Positions 14,327-23,625 are shown, counted from the first letter of the stretch. The stretch: 64,000 nucleotides of DNA from Orrella sp037026685 (GCF_037026685.1 NZ_JBANET010000007.1:62001-126000), one strand, 5' to 3'. The notes: a model not told the origin generated them from the sequence alone. Numbers and translations are program-made.

Positions 14327-17206
14327 TCAGCCCGAGTTGCGCAGTCCGGCCGCGATGCCGTTGATGGTCAGGTGCACGGCCCGCTGGATGCGCTCGTCGC
14401 CCCCGCCCTGGCGCCTGGCGCCGGCCCGGTGGCGCCGCAGCACTTCGACCTGCAGCGCGTTGAGCGGATCGATGTAGGCGAAGCGCTCGCGCAGCGAGGC
14501 GGCCAGCACCGGGTTGTCGGCCAGCAGCGCGCGCTGGGTGATCTGCCCGAGCGCCGCCAGCGTGCGCGCGTGTTCCTGGCTGATCGTGCCGAAGATGCGC
14601 CCGCGCAGCGCCTTTTGCGGGACCAGCTCGGCATAGCGGGCGGCGATGGCCAGGTCGGTCTTGGCCAGCACCATTTCCATGTTGGACAGCAGGGTGCGGA
14701 AGAACGGCCACTCGCGCGCCATGTCGCGCAGCTGGGCCAGGCGCGCGCGCTGGCTGCGCGGCGCGCCGGGCCCGCCCTCGGCCAGGTAGGCCTCGATGGC
14801 CGAGCCCACGCCGTACCAGCCCGGCAGCAGCAGCCGGCATTGCGACCACGAGAAGCCCCAGGGGATGGCGCGCAGGTCCTCGATGCGCTGGCCGGGCTTG
14901 CGCGAGGCCGGGCGCGAGCCGATGTTCAGGCCGGCGATCTCGGCGATGGGCGTGGAGGCGAAGAAATACTGCGCAAAGCCCGGGGTGTCGTAGACCAGCG
15001 CGCGATAGGTCTTTTGCGCATGCTCGGACAGCAGCGACATGGCCTGGCCGTAGTGGGCCATGTGGGCGTCCTCCTGGCTGGCCGCGCGCGCCTGCGGGGC
15101 CAGGCTGGCCTCCAGCGTGGCGGCCACCAGCAGCTCGAGGTGGCGCCGGCCCACGTCGGCGTCCTTGTACTTGCTCTGGATCACCTCGCCCTGCTCGGTC
15201 AGGCGGATCTGGCCGGCCACCGTGCCCGGAGGCTGCGCCAGGATGGCGTCGAAGCTCGAGCCGCCGCCGCGCCCCACGGTGCCGCCGCGGCCGTGGAACA
15301 GGCGCAGCCGCACGCCCTGCTTGCGGAACACCTCGACCATGGCGCGTTCGGCCTTGTACAGCGACCAGTTCGAGGTGAGAAAGCCGCCGTCCTTGTTGCT
15401 GTCCGAATAGCCCAGCATGACCTCCTGCACGCCGGCCTGCTCCCGGGCGATGCGCTGGCGCACCTCGGGCAGGGCCAGAAAGCGCGCCATGATGGCCGGG
15501 CCGTTTTCCAGGTCGGGGATGGTCTCGAACAGCGGCACCACCATCAGGCCGCCGGCGCCCGCCCCGGCCTGGCCCGGCGCGGGCGGCACGATCAGGCCGG
15601 CTTCCTTTTGCAGCACCAGCACCTCGAGCAGGTCGCTCAGGGTTTCCGTATGCGAGACGATGACCTGCTGCACGGCCGCCTCGCCATAGCGGGCGCGCCC
15701 CGAGGCGGCCGCGCGCAGCACCGCCAGTTCGCGGCGTGTTTCTTCGGAATACTCGATCCAGGGCGAGGCCAGCGGGCGGCCTTGCGCCAGCTCGCTGCGC
15801 AGCAGCGCCACGCGCGCCTGCTCGTCCAGCGCCGCGTAGTCCAGCGGCCTGCCCTCGTGCAGCACGCCGGCGCGGGCAAACAGCTCGGCCAGCGTGCGCT
15901 CGTGCACGTCCGAGCTTTGCCGCAGGTCCAGCGTGGCCAGGTGAAAGCCGAACACCTGCACCGACTGCTGCAGGCCCGACAGGCGCAGCCGCGCCACCGG
16001 CGCGCCGTGGTTGCGGCTGAGCGAGTCGGCCAGCACGGCCAGGTCGGCGGCGAACTCGTCCGGCGTGCCGTAGGGGCGCGCATCGCCGCGCACGGGACGC
16101 CGATGCAGCGGCTGGCCGGTCAGGCGCTGCGCCGTGGCGGCCAGCCGGCCGTACATGCCGACCAGAGCGCGCCGGTAGGGCTCGTCGCTGCGATGCGGGG
16201 AATCGTCGCCGCCGGCCTCGGCCAGCCGGTCCAGTTCGGGCGAGGCGCCGATCAGCAAGGTGGTGATGGACAGTTCGGCGCCCAGCGCATGCACCTCTTG
16301 CAGGTAATGCTCGAACAGCACGGTGGCCTGGCGCAGCAAGGCCTGCTCCAGCGTGCCGGCATCGACGTTGGGATTGCCGTCGCGATCGCCCCCTATCCAG
16401 CTGCCCATGCGAAAGAACGGCGGCAACGGGGCGGGCGGGGCGGCGAAAGGCGAGCGCGGCTCGCGCTCGACCAGCCGCGCCAGTTCGCCGTACAGGCGCG
16501 GGATCTCCTGCAGGAAGGTGCTGCGGTAGTAGGACAGGGCGTTGTCGATCTCGTCGGCCACGGTCAGGCGGGTGTAGCGCAGCATGCGGGTCTGCCAGAG
16601 CGTGGCCACGCGCCCGAGCAGCTCCAGCTCGACCTCGTGGCGCTCCTGCCCGCTCAGTTCGGTGTCGCGCCGTGCCAGGGCCTGGGCGATCTGGCGATGC
16701 AGGTCCAGCGTGCTCTTGCGCTGCACCTCGGTGGGATGGGCGGTCAGCACCGGCACCACCGAGGCCTGTTCGAGCAGTTTCTTGATGCGCGCCCCGCTCA
16801 CGCCGTGGGTCTTGAGCGTCTGCACCGCGCTGGCCACGCTGCCGCGCTGGGGCGTGCCGCCGGCCAGGACATGGGCGCGCTGCTGCTTGTTCTGCTCGTG
16901 GTCTTCGGCGATGTTGGCCAGGTGCAGGAAATAGCTGAAGGCCCGCGCCACCGAGTTGGCGTCCGTGCCGGCCAGGCGCTTGACCAGGCGCTGCATGCGC
17001 CGTCCGTCCGCGGCGTTGCCCTCGCGCCGAAAGCGCACGGCCGAGCGGCGCAGCGTCTCGATGGTTTCGTAGACTGGCTTGCCGGCGCTCTGGCGGATCA
17101 CGTCGCCCAGCAGGCGGCCCAGCAGGCGGATCGCCTCGCGGCTGGATTCTTCTTGTTGTTGCGGCGCACGGACTTGGCTCAAGGCAGGGCTCCATGAAAT
17201 CAGCAT
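14327..17206 (-). CDS. ppc: phosphoenolpyruvate carboxylase
   Basis: A 959-residue enzyme that carboxylates PEP to oxaloacetate, an anaplerotic reaction. Active-site regions visible are TAHPTEVQRKS with H157, FHGRGGTVGRGGG, and GYSDSNKDGGFLTSNW. The C-terminus GLRNSG corresponds to the family's conserved terminal QNTG/RNTG. It is probably the first gene of a ppc-kynU-DUF4105 run and is divergent from the IclR gene, with 120 bases between. Confidence 0.96.
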   Translation of the reverse strand: MLISWSPALSQVRAPQQQEESSREAIRLLGRLLGDVIRQSAGKPVYETIETLRRSAVRFRREGNAADGRRMQRLVKRLAGTDANSVARAFSYFLHLANIAEDHEQNKQQRAHVLAGGTPQRGSVASAVQTLKTHGVSGARIKKLLEQASVVPVLTAHPTEVQRKSTLDLHRQIAQALARRDTELSGQERHEVELELLGRVATLWQTRMLRYTRLTVADEIDNALSYYRSTFLQEIPRLYGELARLVEREPRSPFAAPPAPLPPFFRMGSWIGGDRDGNPNVDAGTLEQALLRQATVLFEHYLQEVHALGAELSITTLLIGASPELDRLAEAGGDDSPHRSDEPYRRALVGMYGRLAATAQRLTGQPLHRRPVRGDARPYGTPDEFAADLAVLADSLSRNHGAPVARLRLSGLQQSVQVFGFHLATLDLRQSSDVHERTLAELFARAGVLHEGRPLDYAALDEQARVALLRSELAQGRPLASPWIEYSEETRRELAVLRAAASGRARYGEAAVQQVIVSHTETLSDLLEVLVLQKEAGLIVPPAPGQAGAGAGGLMVVPLFETIPDLENGPAIMARFLALPEVRQRIAREQAGVQEVMLGYSDSNKDGGFLTSNWSLYKAERAMVEVFRKQGVRLRLFHGRGGTVGRGGGSSFDAILAQPPGTVAGQIRLTEQGEVIQSKYKDADVGRRHLELLVAATLEASLAPQARAASQEDAHMAHYGQAMSLLSEHAQKTYRALVYDTPGFAQYFFASTPIAEIAGLNIGSRPASRKPGQRIEDLRAIPWGFSWSQCRLLLPGWYGVGSAIEAYLAEGGPGAPRSQRARLAQLRDMAREWPFFRTLLSNMEMVLAKTDLAIAARYAELVPQKALRGRIFGTISQEHARTLAALGQITQRALLADNPVLAASLRERFAYIDPLNALQVEVLRRHRAGARRQGGGDERIQRAVHLTINGIAAGLRNSG

Positions 17207-17326
17207 CGGGATGGCTCAAGTATTGCAGGTTTTCCCGGGCGGCCGGCGACTGCCGCTGCGGGTTTTTCTCGATGAGCGGCGCGGGCGCCGATCTACAATA
17301 GGCATCCCCATTTCGCCGGACATTCC

Positions 17327-18061
17327 ATGAGCGTCAAGACGGCCCTGCGAGTCATCGAGATCATCGAGGTGTACGCGCGCGAGAAGCGGCCGCTGTCCCT
17401 GTCCGAGCTGGCGCGGCTGCTGCAGGCGCCGGTCTCCAGCTGCCTGGCGCTGATCCGCACGCTGTCCGAGCTGGGCTACCTGTACGAGATCGGCCGGCGC
17501 AACGGCTATTACCCCACCAGCCGGCTGCTGGCTATGGCCCAGCAGATCGCCCGCAACGACCCGGTGCTCGACCGTGTCTATCCCAGCCTGCTAGAGCTGC
17601 GCGAGGTCACGCAGGAGACCGTGGTGTTCGCCAAGCTGGCCCAGGACATGCGGGTGGTGTACCTGCAGGTGCTCGATTCGCCGCATACCATCCGCTATAC
17701 CGCCACGGCCGGCGAGTTCAAGCCCGTGCACGCCAATTCGCTGGGCAAGGCCCTGCTCTCGACCCTGCCCGCCGCGCAGCGGCAGGCCGTGCTGCGCGCC
17801 GCGCCCTTGGCGCGCTTTAACGAGCGCACGCTGGTCGAGCCCGACGCGGTGGAGGACGAACTGGCGCGCTCGCGCGAGCGCGGCTGGTTCAGCAACCTGG
17901 GCGAGTCCATCGCCGAGGTGGGGGCCATCGCCTGGCCGGTGATGCTCTCGGGCGAGGCCTACGCGATCTCGATCGGCGCGCCGGTCTACCGCATCGAGCC
18001 CAACCAGCAGGCCTACGCCAAGATGCTGCGGGCCGCGTGCATCGCGCTGGAGCAGGGCTAG
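17327..18061 (+). CDS. IclR family transcriptional regulator
   Basis: A 244-residue regulator with an N-terminal winged helix (about 5-65, LSLSELARLLQAPVSSCLALIRTL) and a C-terminal effector-binding GAF-like domain (AQETVVFAKLAQDMRVVYLQV onward). It is convergent with the minus-strand acyl-CoA dehydrogenase/CoA-transferase/Bug/cupin operon, for which it is the nearest regulator. Regulation of that operon is inferred from proximity only. Confidence 0.9.
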   Translation: MSVKTALRVIEIIEVYAREKRPLSLSELARLLQAPVSSCLALIRTLSELGYLYEIGRRNGYYPTSRLLAMAQQIARNDPVLDRVYPSLLELREVTQETVVFAKLAQDMRVVYLQVLDSPHTIRYTATAGEFKPVHANSLGKALLSTLPAAQRQAVLRAAPLARFNERTLVEPDAVEDELARSRERGWFSNLGESIAEVGAIAWPVMLSGEAYAISIGAPVYRIEPNQQAYAKMLRAACIALEQG

Positions 18062-18071
18062 CGGGCAGGCC

Positions 18072-19244
18072 CTAGTACGACTTGGGCAGTCCCAGCACCT
18101 TCTCGGCGATATAGCACATGATCAGTTGCGGGCTGACCGGGGCGATGCGCGGGATATAGCTTTCGCGCAGCAGGCGCTCGACGTGGTATTCCTTGGCGTA
18201 GCCCATGCCGCCCAGCGTCAGCACCGCGGTCTGGCAGGCATTGTGCCCGGCCTCGGCGGCCAGGTACTTGGCGGTGTTGGCGTACGGCCCGCAAGGCTGG
18301 CCGGCATCGTACAGCCGCGCGGCCTTGGCCACCATCAGGTCGGCGGCTTCCAGCTGCATCCAGGCCTGCGCCAGCGGGTGCTGGATGCCCTGGTTCTGGC
18401 CGATGGCCCGCCCGAATACCGTGCGCTCGCCGGCGTAGCGCACCGCGTGGCGCAGCGCCGCGCGGCCCAGCCCGACGGCTTCGGCGGCGATCAGGATGCG
18501 TTCGGGGTTCAGGCCGTGCAGGATGTATTCGAAGCCCCGGCCTTCCTCGCCGATGCGGTCTTGCTCCGGGATGCGCAGGCCGTCGATGAACAGCATGTTC
18601 GAGTCCACCGCCTTGCGGCCCATCTTCTCGATCTCGCGCACTTCCACATGGCGGCGGTCCAGGTCGGTGTAGAACAGCGACAGGCCCTCGGTGGGGCGCT
18701 TGACCTGCTCGAGCGGCGTGGTGCGCGCCAGCAGCAGCATCTTGTCGGCCACCTGTGCGGTGGAGATCCAGATCTTGCGGCCCTGGACCACGTAGTGATC
18801 GCCCTGGCGCCGCGCCAGCGTGCGCAGCCGCGTGGTATCCAGGCCGGCATCGGGCTCGGTCACGGCGAAACAGGCCTTTTGCTCGCCGGCGATCAGCGGC
18901 CCCAGCCAGCGCGCCTTCTGCTCATCGGAGCCGAACACCACCACCGGGTTTAGCCCGAAGATGTTCATGTGCACCGCCGAGGCCCCGGCAAAGCCCGCGC
19001 CCGAGGCGGCGATGGTCTGCATCATCAGGGCCGCTTCGCCGATGCCCAGCCCCGCGCCGCCCACGGCCTCGGGCATGGCGATGCCCAGCCAGCCGTCGCG
19101 CGCCAGGTCGGCGTGCAACTCGTGCGGAAAGCGCCCGTCGCGGTCGCGCTCCAGCCAGTATTCGTCGGGATAGCGCGCGCAGATCTGCGCCACGGCGTCG
19201 CGGATGGCGCGTTGTTCTTCGTTCAGTTCGTCGATTTCCAGCAT
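18072..19244 (-). CDS. acyl-CoA dehydrogenase family protein
   Basis: A 390-residue FAD enzyme that introduces a double bond into an acyl-CoA. It shows the family blocks FAVTEPDAGLDTTRL (about 125-139), GRKIWISTAQVADKMLLL, and the C-terminal half RTVFGRAIGQNQGIQHPLAQ and ILGGMGY-like TLGGMGYAKEYHVERLLRE with the usual R-D/E region. Its ATG overlaps the CoA-transferase stop (ATGA). The expected substrate is the CoA ester made by the upstream CoA-transferase. Confidence 0.92.
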   Translation of the reverse strand: MLEIDELNEEQRAIRDAVAQICARYPDEYWLERDRDGRFPHELHADLARDGWLGIAMPEAVGGAGLGIGEAALMMQTIAASGAGFAGASAVHMNIFGLNPVVVFGSDEQKARWLGPLIAGEQKACFAVTEPDAGLDTTRLRTLARRQGDHYVVQGRKIWISTAQVADKMLLLARTTPLEQVKRPTEGLSLFYTDLDRRHVEVREIEKMGRKAVDSNMLFIDGLRIPEQDRIGEEGRGFEYILHGLNPERILIAAEAVGLGRAALRHAVRYAGERTVFGRAIGQNQGIQHPLAQAWMQLEAADLMVAKAARLYDAGQPCGPYANTAKYLAAEAGHNACQTAVLTLGGMGYAKEYHVERLLRESYIPRIAPVSPQLIMCYIAEKVLGLPKSY

Positions 19245-20470
19245 CAGCGTTGTCCGTCCAGGGTGGCTTGCGTGGCCAGCATCGCGTCGATGGCGGCCTG
19301 GTCGTAGCCGGCCTCGCGCAGCAGCTGCAGGCTGTGCTCGCCCAGCCGCGGCGCGGGGCGGCGCAAGGCGGTGGGCGTGCCGCTGAAGCGGCCCAGCGGC
19401 GCAGGCGTGCGCAGCCTTCCTTCGCTGGGGTGGTCCACCTCGCGGATGAAGCCGGTGGCCTGCATATGCGGGTCGTTGACCAGGTCCTCGATGCCGTAGA
19501 GCTTGGAGGCCGGGATGTCGGCCTGCGCCATCAGCGCCAGCCATTGCGCGGTGGTGCGCGTGAGCATGAGCTCGGCCACGTAGGCGTAGACCTCGCCGAT
19601 GTGGGCCGCGCGCGCCGTATGCGTGGCAAAGCGCGGATCCTGCAGCATCTGCGGCTGGCCGATGGCGGCAAAGAAGCTGCGCCAATGCTTGTCGTTGTAG
19701 ATCAGCAGGCAGATGTGGCCGTCCTGCGTGGCATAGGGCTTGCGGTGCGGGGCCAGCAGGCGCGCGTAGCCCGTCTCGCCCAGCGGCGGGTCGAAGGTCC
19801 AGCCGCCCAGGTGATCGCCCAGCACCATGTGCGCCATGCCCTCGAACATGGGGATCTCCAGGCTCTGGCCCTGGCCGTGCTCGCGCGCATGCAGGATGGC
19901 GGCCAGCAGCGCGATCGCCATGTGCAGGCCCACGCTGCGGTCGGCCAGCGTCAGCGGCGCGTAGCGCGGCTGGTCGGCGCCCTGGCGCAAGGCCAGGTCG
20001 GCGATGCCGGTCTGGCCCTGGATCAGGTCGTCGTAGGCGGGCCGCCCGGCGTAGGGGCCGGCTTCGGAATAGCCGTAGGCGCCGGCATAGACGATGGCCG
20101 GGCGACGCTCGGCGAAGGCCTCGTACGACAGGCCCAGGCGCGCCATGGCGGCCGGGCGGATGTTGTAGAGCACCGCGTCGCAGGACTGGGCCAGCGTCAG
20201 GCAGGCCAGCCGCCCCTCGGGCTGCTTGAGATCCAGCACGATGGAGCGCTTGTTGCGGTTCAGGTGCAGGTACAGGTGCCCCATGCCCGGGTTGCGCATG
20301 GGGCCCACCGCCCGCATGTTGTCGCCCGCGGGCGGCTCGACCTTGATGACGTCCGCGCCCAGGTCGGCCAGCACCTGCGTGGCGTAGGGGCCCATGACCA
20401 CGGCGGTCAGGTCCAGGATGCGTATGCCGGCCAGCGGGCCGGCTTGTGCTGCGTGTGCTGCGTGCGTCAT
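19244..20470 (-). CDS. CaiB/BaiF (family III) CoA-transferase
   Basis: A 408-residue CoA-transferase. VLADLGADVIKVEPPAGD (about 33-50), NRNKRSIVLDLK and the catalytic-aspartate region GPYAGRPAYDDLIQGQTG are diagnostic. These enzymes move CoA between carboxylic acids. I chose ATG 20470 because it overlaps the Bug stop in ATGA; the ORF is open for 13 codons upstream. It lies between a receptor and an acyl-CoA dehydrogenase, so uptake, activation and oxidation are encoded in order. Confidence 0.92.
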   Translation of the reverse strand: MTHAAHAAQAGPLAGIRILDLTAVVMGPYATQVLADLGADVIKVEPPAGDNMRAVGPMRNPGMGHLYLHLNRNKRSIVLDLKQPEGRLACLTLAQSCDAVLYNIRPAAMARLGLSYEAFAERRPAIVYAGAYGYSEAGPYAGRPAYDDLIQGQTGIADLALRQGADQPRYAPLTLADRSVGLHMAIALLAAILHAREHGQGQSLEIPMFEGMAHMVLGDHLGGWTFDPPLGETGYARLLAPHRKPYATQDGHICLLIYNDKHWRSFFAAIGQPQMLQDPRFATHTARAAHIGEVYAYVAELMLTRTTAQWLALMAQADIPASKLYGIEDLVNDPHMQATGFIREVDHPSEGRLRTPAPLGRFSGTPTALRRPAPRLGEHSLQLLREAGYDQAAIDAMLATQATLDGQR

Positions 20471-21444
20471 TGGGGCTGGATCCCTGCGTCCTTGATGAGC
20501 TTGCCCCACAGCGCCAGCTGTTCCTGCACGAAAGCGGCGAACTCCTGCTGCGAGCCGCTGAAGGCGTCAAACCCTTGCTGGGCCAGCCTTTCCTTGGTGG
20601 CCGGGTCGTTGACCACCTGGTTGATGGCGGCGTTGAGCTTTTCGACCACCTCGGCCGGCATGCCGGCCGGGCCGAAGAAGCCGTTCCAGGAGTTGATGTC
20701 GAAATCCGGCACGCCGGCGTCCTGCATCGAAGGGATGTCGGGCACCACGGCGCTGCGCGCCGCGGTCGATACGGCCAGCGCGCGCAGCTTGCCCGATTGC
20801 ACGAAAGGCAGGCCCGAGGTCAGGTCGGTGAACATCAGGTCGACCTGGCCGCCGATCAGGTCGGTCAGCGCCTGCGGCGTGCCCTTGTAGGGCACGTGCA
20901 GCATTTCGATGCCGGTGCGCTGCGCCAGCGTGGCGCCGGCCACGATGCCGGTGCTGTTGCCGCTGGCATAGCTGAGCTTGCCGGGGTTGGCCTTGGCGTA
21001 TTCGACCAGATCCTGCACCGACTTGAAAGGCAGGCTGGGATTGACCACCAGGATGAAGGGCAGGTTGCCGCCGCGCGCGATGGGCGTGAAGTCCTTGACC
21101 GGGTCGTAGGGCACGTTCTTCATCAGGTAGGGCGCGGCCGAATGCGAGGTATTGGTGGTCACGAACAGCGTATAGCCGTCGGGCTGCGCGCGGGCCACGT
21201 AGTTGGCGGCGATGGTGGCATTGGCGCCCGGGCGGTTTTCCACCACGAGCTGCTGGCCGATGATCTTGCCGATCTCGGTGGCGAACAGGCGGCCGGCCGC
21301 ATCGGTGCCCGAGCCGGCCGGGAAGGGCACGACCAGCGTGACGGGCTTGTCGGGATAGGCGGCGGCCGGCGCGGCGGCCACGGCCAGCGCCAGGCCGGCC
21401 AGTGCGCCGGCGAATAGGTGTCCAAGTCGGTGGATGGCGGTCAT
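20467..21444 (-). CDS. Bug-family (TctC-like) periplasmic solute receptor
   Basis: A 325-residue receptor with an N-terminal signal peptide ending near APAAA and a mature start YPDKPVTLVVPFPAGSGTD, the Bug consensus. ENRPGANATIAANYVARAQPDGYT and MLHVPYKGTPQALTDLIGGQVDLMF are the typical ligand-pocket and hinge segments. No TctAB genes adjoin, so it must share a permease. It is the second gene of a four-gene operon, after the cupin. Confidence 0.92.
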   Translation of the reverse strand: MTAIHRLGHLFAGALAGLALAVAAAPAAAYPDKPVTLVVPFPAGSGTDAAGRLFATEIGKIIGQQLVVENRPGANATIAANYVARAQPDGYTLFVTTNTSHSAAPYLMKNVPYDPVKDFTPIARGGNLPFILVVNPSLPFKSVQDLVEYAKANPGKLSYASGNSTGIVAGATLAQRTGIEMLHVPYKGTPQALTDLIGGQVDLMFTDLTSGLPFVQSGKLRALAVSTAARSAVVPDIPSMQDAGVPDFDINSWNGFFGPAGMPAEVVEKLNAAINQVVNDPATKERLAQQGFDAFSGSQQEFAAFVQEQLALWGKLIKDAGIQPQ

Positions 21445-21486
21445 GGATGTCTCCTTGTTATGGCATTGCGGCTTGCCCGGACGGGC

Positions 21487-21867
21487 TTAGCGCCGCACGC
21501 GGTCGGGGTGCTCTTCGTAGGGCGGGGTGTAGATCACCAGCAGGCGAGCCGGCGTGTCGCTGGTGACGGTAAAGACGTGCGGGACGTCGGGCGGGAAATA
21601 ACAGCAGTCGCCGGCTTGCATGTCGGCGGCCTCGCCGTCGACTTCGGCACGCGCCGTGCCTTCGAGCAGGTAGCACACCTGCTCGATGCCCGGATGCGAA
21701 TGCGGCAGGGCGCCGCTGCCTTTTTCGATCGTGCCCAGCAGCACCTCCACGTGGCGCGAACCCACGGTCTGCGGCGAGATCAGCCGGCGGTTCAGCGTGC
21801 CGGTGTGGTTGGCGGGGTGGTAGCCGGGCACGTCGGCCTCGCGCACCAGCCATTTGGGTTGGGACAT
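21487..21867 (-). CDS. single-domain cupin protein
   Basis: A 126-residue cupin. The first cupin motif holds PHSHPGIEQVCYLLEG (about 56-71) with the metal-binding H-x-H and E, and the second is PPDVPHVFTV with a further histidine. Function could be an isomerase, a dioxygenase or a sensor and is not resolvable. It is the first gene of the cupin/Bug/CoA-transferase/acyl-CoA dehydrogenase operon and is preceded by a good promoter. Confidence 0.85.
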   Translation of the reverse strand: MSQPKWLVREADVPGYHPANHTGTLNRRLISPQTVGSRHVEVLLGTIEKGSGALPHSHPGIEQVCYLLEGTARAEVDGEAADMQAGDCCYFPPDVPHVFTVTSDTPARLLVIYTPPYEEHPDRVRR

Positions 21868-21883
21868 GACAGCTCCTGTATTT

Positions 21884-21944
21884 TTCTCATATGTGAATTT
21901 TGTTTTATAGATAGGAAAGTACAGGCGGGGGCAGGGGGTGTCAA
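21884..21944 (-). promoter_or_regulatory. promoter and near-palindrome before the cupin operon
   Basis: On the minus strand TTGACA (21939-21944), a 17-base spacer and TACTTT (21916-21921) form a good sigma70 promoter. Downstream of the predicted start is TTCTCATATGTGAA (21884-21897), a 14-base near-palindrome with two mismatches, which could be the operator of the nearby IclR or another regulator. The SD of the cupin gene follows. Confidence 0.6.
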
Positions 21945-22051
21945 TGCAGGGAGTCCCCTAGCTGCAAGGGGCGCGGAACGTGCGCGCACCGCCGCGCCGG
22001 GCGGACGGCGCGTTACAGTGCGGGCTGGCGTTTTTCTTTCCGTACCTTGTC

Positions 22052-22795
22052 ATGGCTTCGTCCTTTCCCCCCGAGCAGGTCGCTCCCGTGCCGCGCCGCG
22101 CGCTGGTGCTTTTTTCCGGCGGCCAGGATTCCTCCACCTGCCTGGCCTGGGCGCTGTCGCGCTACGAGCACGTCGAAACCGTGGCCTTCGACTACGGCCA
22201 GCGCCACCGCATCGAGCTCGATGCCCGGCTGCGCGTGCGCGAGGGCGTGCGGGCGCGGTTCACCCGGTGGTCGGCCCGGCTGGGCGAGGACCACCTGCTG
22301 GACCTGGCCGTGCTGGGGCAGGTTTCGGACACGGCGCTGACCCAGGACCGCGCCATCGCCATGCAGGCCAACGGCCTGCCCAATACCTTCGTGCCGGGCC
22401 GCAACCTGCTGTTCCTGACGCTGGCCGCCGCGCTGGGCTACCGGCGCGGCCTGGACGTGCTGGTGGGCGGCATGTGCGAGACGGATTTCTCGGGCTACCC
22501 CGATTGCCGCGACGACGCCATCAAGGCGCAGCAGGTGGCGCTGGGACTGGGCATGGGCACCCGCGTGCTGATCGAGACGCCGCTGATGTGGCTGGACAAG
22601 GCCCAGACCTGGGCCCTGGCCGACAGCCTGGGCGGCGCGGCGCTGGTGGACCTGATCGTGGAGGAAAGCCACACCTGCTACCTGGGCGAGCGCGGCCGGC
22701 GCCACGACTGGGGCTACGGCTGCGGCCAGTGCCCGGCCTGCGCGCTGCGGGCGCAGGGGTGGCGGCGCTGGCGCGAGGGGCGGGCCGCGCAATAG
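22052..22795 (+). CDS. queC: 7-cyano-7-deazaguanine (preQ0) synthase
   Basis: A 247-residue ATP-dependent enzyme of queuosine biosynthesis that converts 7-carboxy-7-deazaguanine and ammonia to preQ0. The PP-loop is SGGQDSSTCL (22-31). The structural zinc site is C209, C224, C227 and C230 in the C-terminal CYLGERG...GYGCGQCPAC. I chose ATG 22052 since alignment begins with the P-loop soon after; upstream in-frame codons lack an SD. No other queuosine gene is adjacent. Confidence 0.93.
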   Translation: MASSFPPEQVAPVPRRALVLFSGGQDSSTCLAWALSRYEHVETVAFDYGQRHRIELDARLRVREGVRARFTRWSARLGEDHLLDLAVLGQVSDTALTQDRAIAMQANGLPNTFVPGRNLLFLTLAAALGYRRGLDVLVGGMCETDFSGYPDCRDDAIKAQQVALGLGMGTRVLIETPLMWLDKAQTWALADSLGGAALVDLIVEESHTCYLGERGRRHDWGYGCGQCPACALRAQGWRRWREGRAAQ

Positions 22796-22804
22796 CGGCA
22801 GGGC

Positions 22805-23515
22805 TCAGGCCGCCTCTTCGTCGGCGGTTACCAGCACGCCGGCGGCGATGATGTAGTCGGCCGCGCTCTGGATGTCCCCGCGCAGCGCGGCTACCGCGCC
22901 CGCGCTGTCGCGCCGGGCCAGTGCGTCGATCAGCATCTGGTGGTGCGCCACCGGCGTGCGCTCGCGGATACGTGCCGAGCCCGAGCGCAGGTCGTAGTTC
23001 AGGATAGGCCCGATGCGCAGCCACAGGCTTTCTATCATCTTGAGCAGCATGGGCATGCCTGCGGCCCGGTACAGCGCGAAGTGCAATTCCTTGTTGTTGC
23101 CGATCAGCGCCGAGGCGTCGGGCTGGCGCGCGCGCATGGCCTTTTCCAGGGCGGCGTTCCAGCCGCGCAGCGCCGAAACCAGCTCGGGGGTGGCGGCCTC
23201 GGCCGCACGCTGGGCCGCCAGGCCTTCGACGTGGATGCGGATCTGGGTGATTTCGCGGAACTGGCTGACGGGCATGCGGGGAACCCGGACGGCGCGGTTG
23301 GGCGTGACTTCGAGGGCCTGCTCGGCCACCAGCTGGTAGACCGCCTCGCGTACCGGCATCACGCTCACCCCCAGGGCCAGGGCGGTGCTGCGCAGGGAAA
23401 TCTGCTCGCCCGGCATGAGGCGGCCGCTGATCAGCAGTTCGCGGATCTGTGCATGCACGTCGGCGCCGAGGGTGGGACGCTTGGGAACGGGGGTAACGAG
23501 GTCTGTGAGGGCCAT
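22805..23515 (-). CDS. GntR family (FCD-type) transcriptional regulator
   Basis: A 236-residue repressor-type regulator. The N-terminal winged helix (about 20-80) contains LISGRLMPGEQISLRSTALALGVSVMPVREAVYQL, and the C-terminal all-helical FCD domain has the metal-binding Asp/His pattern (ELHFALYRAAGMP, later H in VAHHQMLIDAL). It is divergent from the ABC receptor gene, with two palindromes in the shared promoter. It most likely controls the whole 23626-31765 operon and itself. Confidence 0.93.
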   Translation of the reverse strand: MALTDLVTPVPKRPTLGADVHAQIRELLISGRLMPGEQISLRSTALALGVSVMPVREAVYQLVAEQALEVTPNRAVRVPRMPVSQFREITQIRIHVEGLAAQRAAEAATPELVSALRGWNAALEKAMRARQPDASALIGNNKELHFALYRAAGMPMLLKMIESLWLRIGPILNYDLRSGSARIRERTPVAHHQMLIDALARRDSAGAVAALRGDIQSAADYIIAAGVLVTADEEAA

Positions 23516-23527
23516 GGGACGACATTA

Positions 23528-23574
23528 TATAGGGTATGCCCTATAACAATATCTGTGATCACAGATACTATACT
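23528..23574. promoter_or_regulatory. double palindrome operator region and -10 of the liv-type operon
   Basis: Two dyads lie in the 110-base divergent gap. TATAGGG-N4-CCCTATA spans 23528-23545, and the 18-base perfect palindrome TATCTGTGATCACAGATA spans 23550-23567. A TATACT at 23569-23574 follows directly and fits a -10 for the rightward operon, placing the palindrome in the spacer where a repressor would block RNA polymerase. The TGTGATCACA core resembles FCD-type GntR operators. Confidence 0.7.
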
Positions 23575-23625
23575 CGGCCAGGAAAAGGCGGGACAGCCTT
23601 CCTACCCAGACCAAAGGAGACGATC

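Noticed and set aside
18755..20890. 711-codon open frame on the plus strand across the acyl-CoA dehydrogenase and CoA-transferase genes
   Set aside because: It spans the boundary of two real minus-strand genes, and its composition is low-complexity Arg/Ala/Gln, so it is a codon-bias shadow.
23550..23567. CRP/FNR-type site
   Set aside because: The palindrome contains TGTGATCACA but lacks the 6-base spacing between TGTGA and TCACA that CRP needs; a GntR operator beside a gntR gene fits better.
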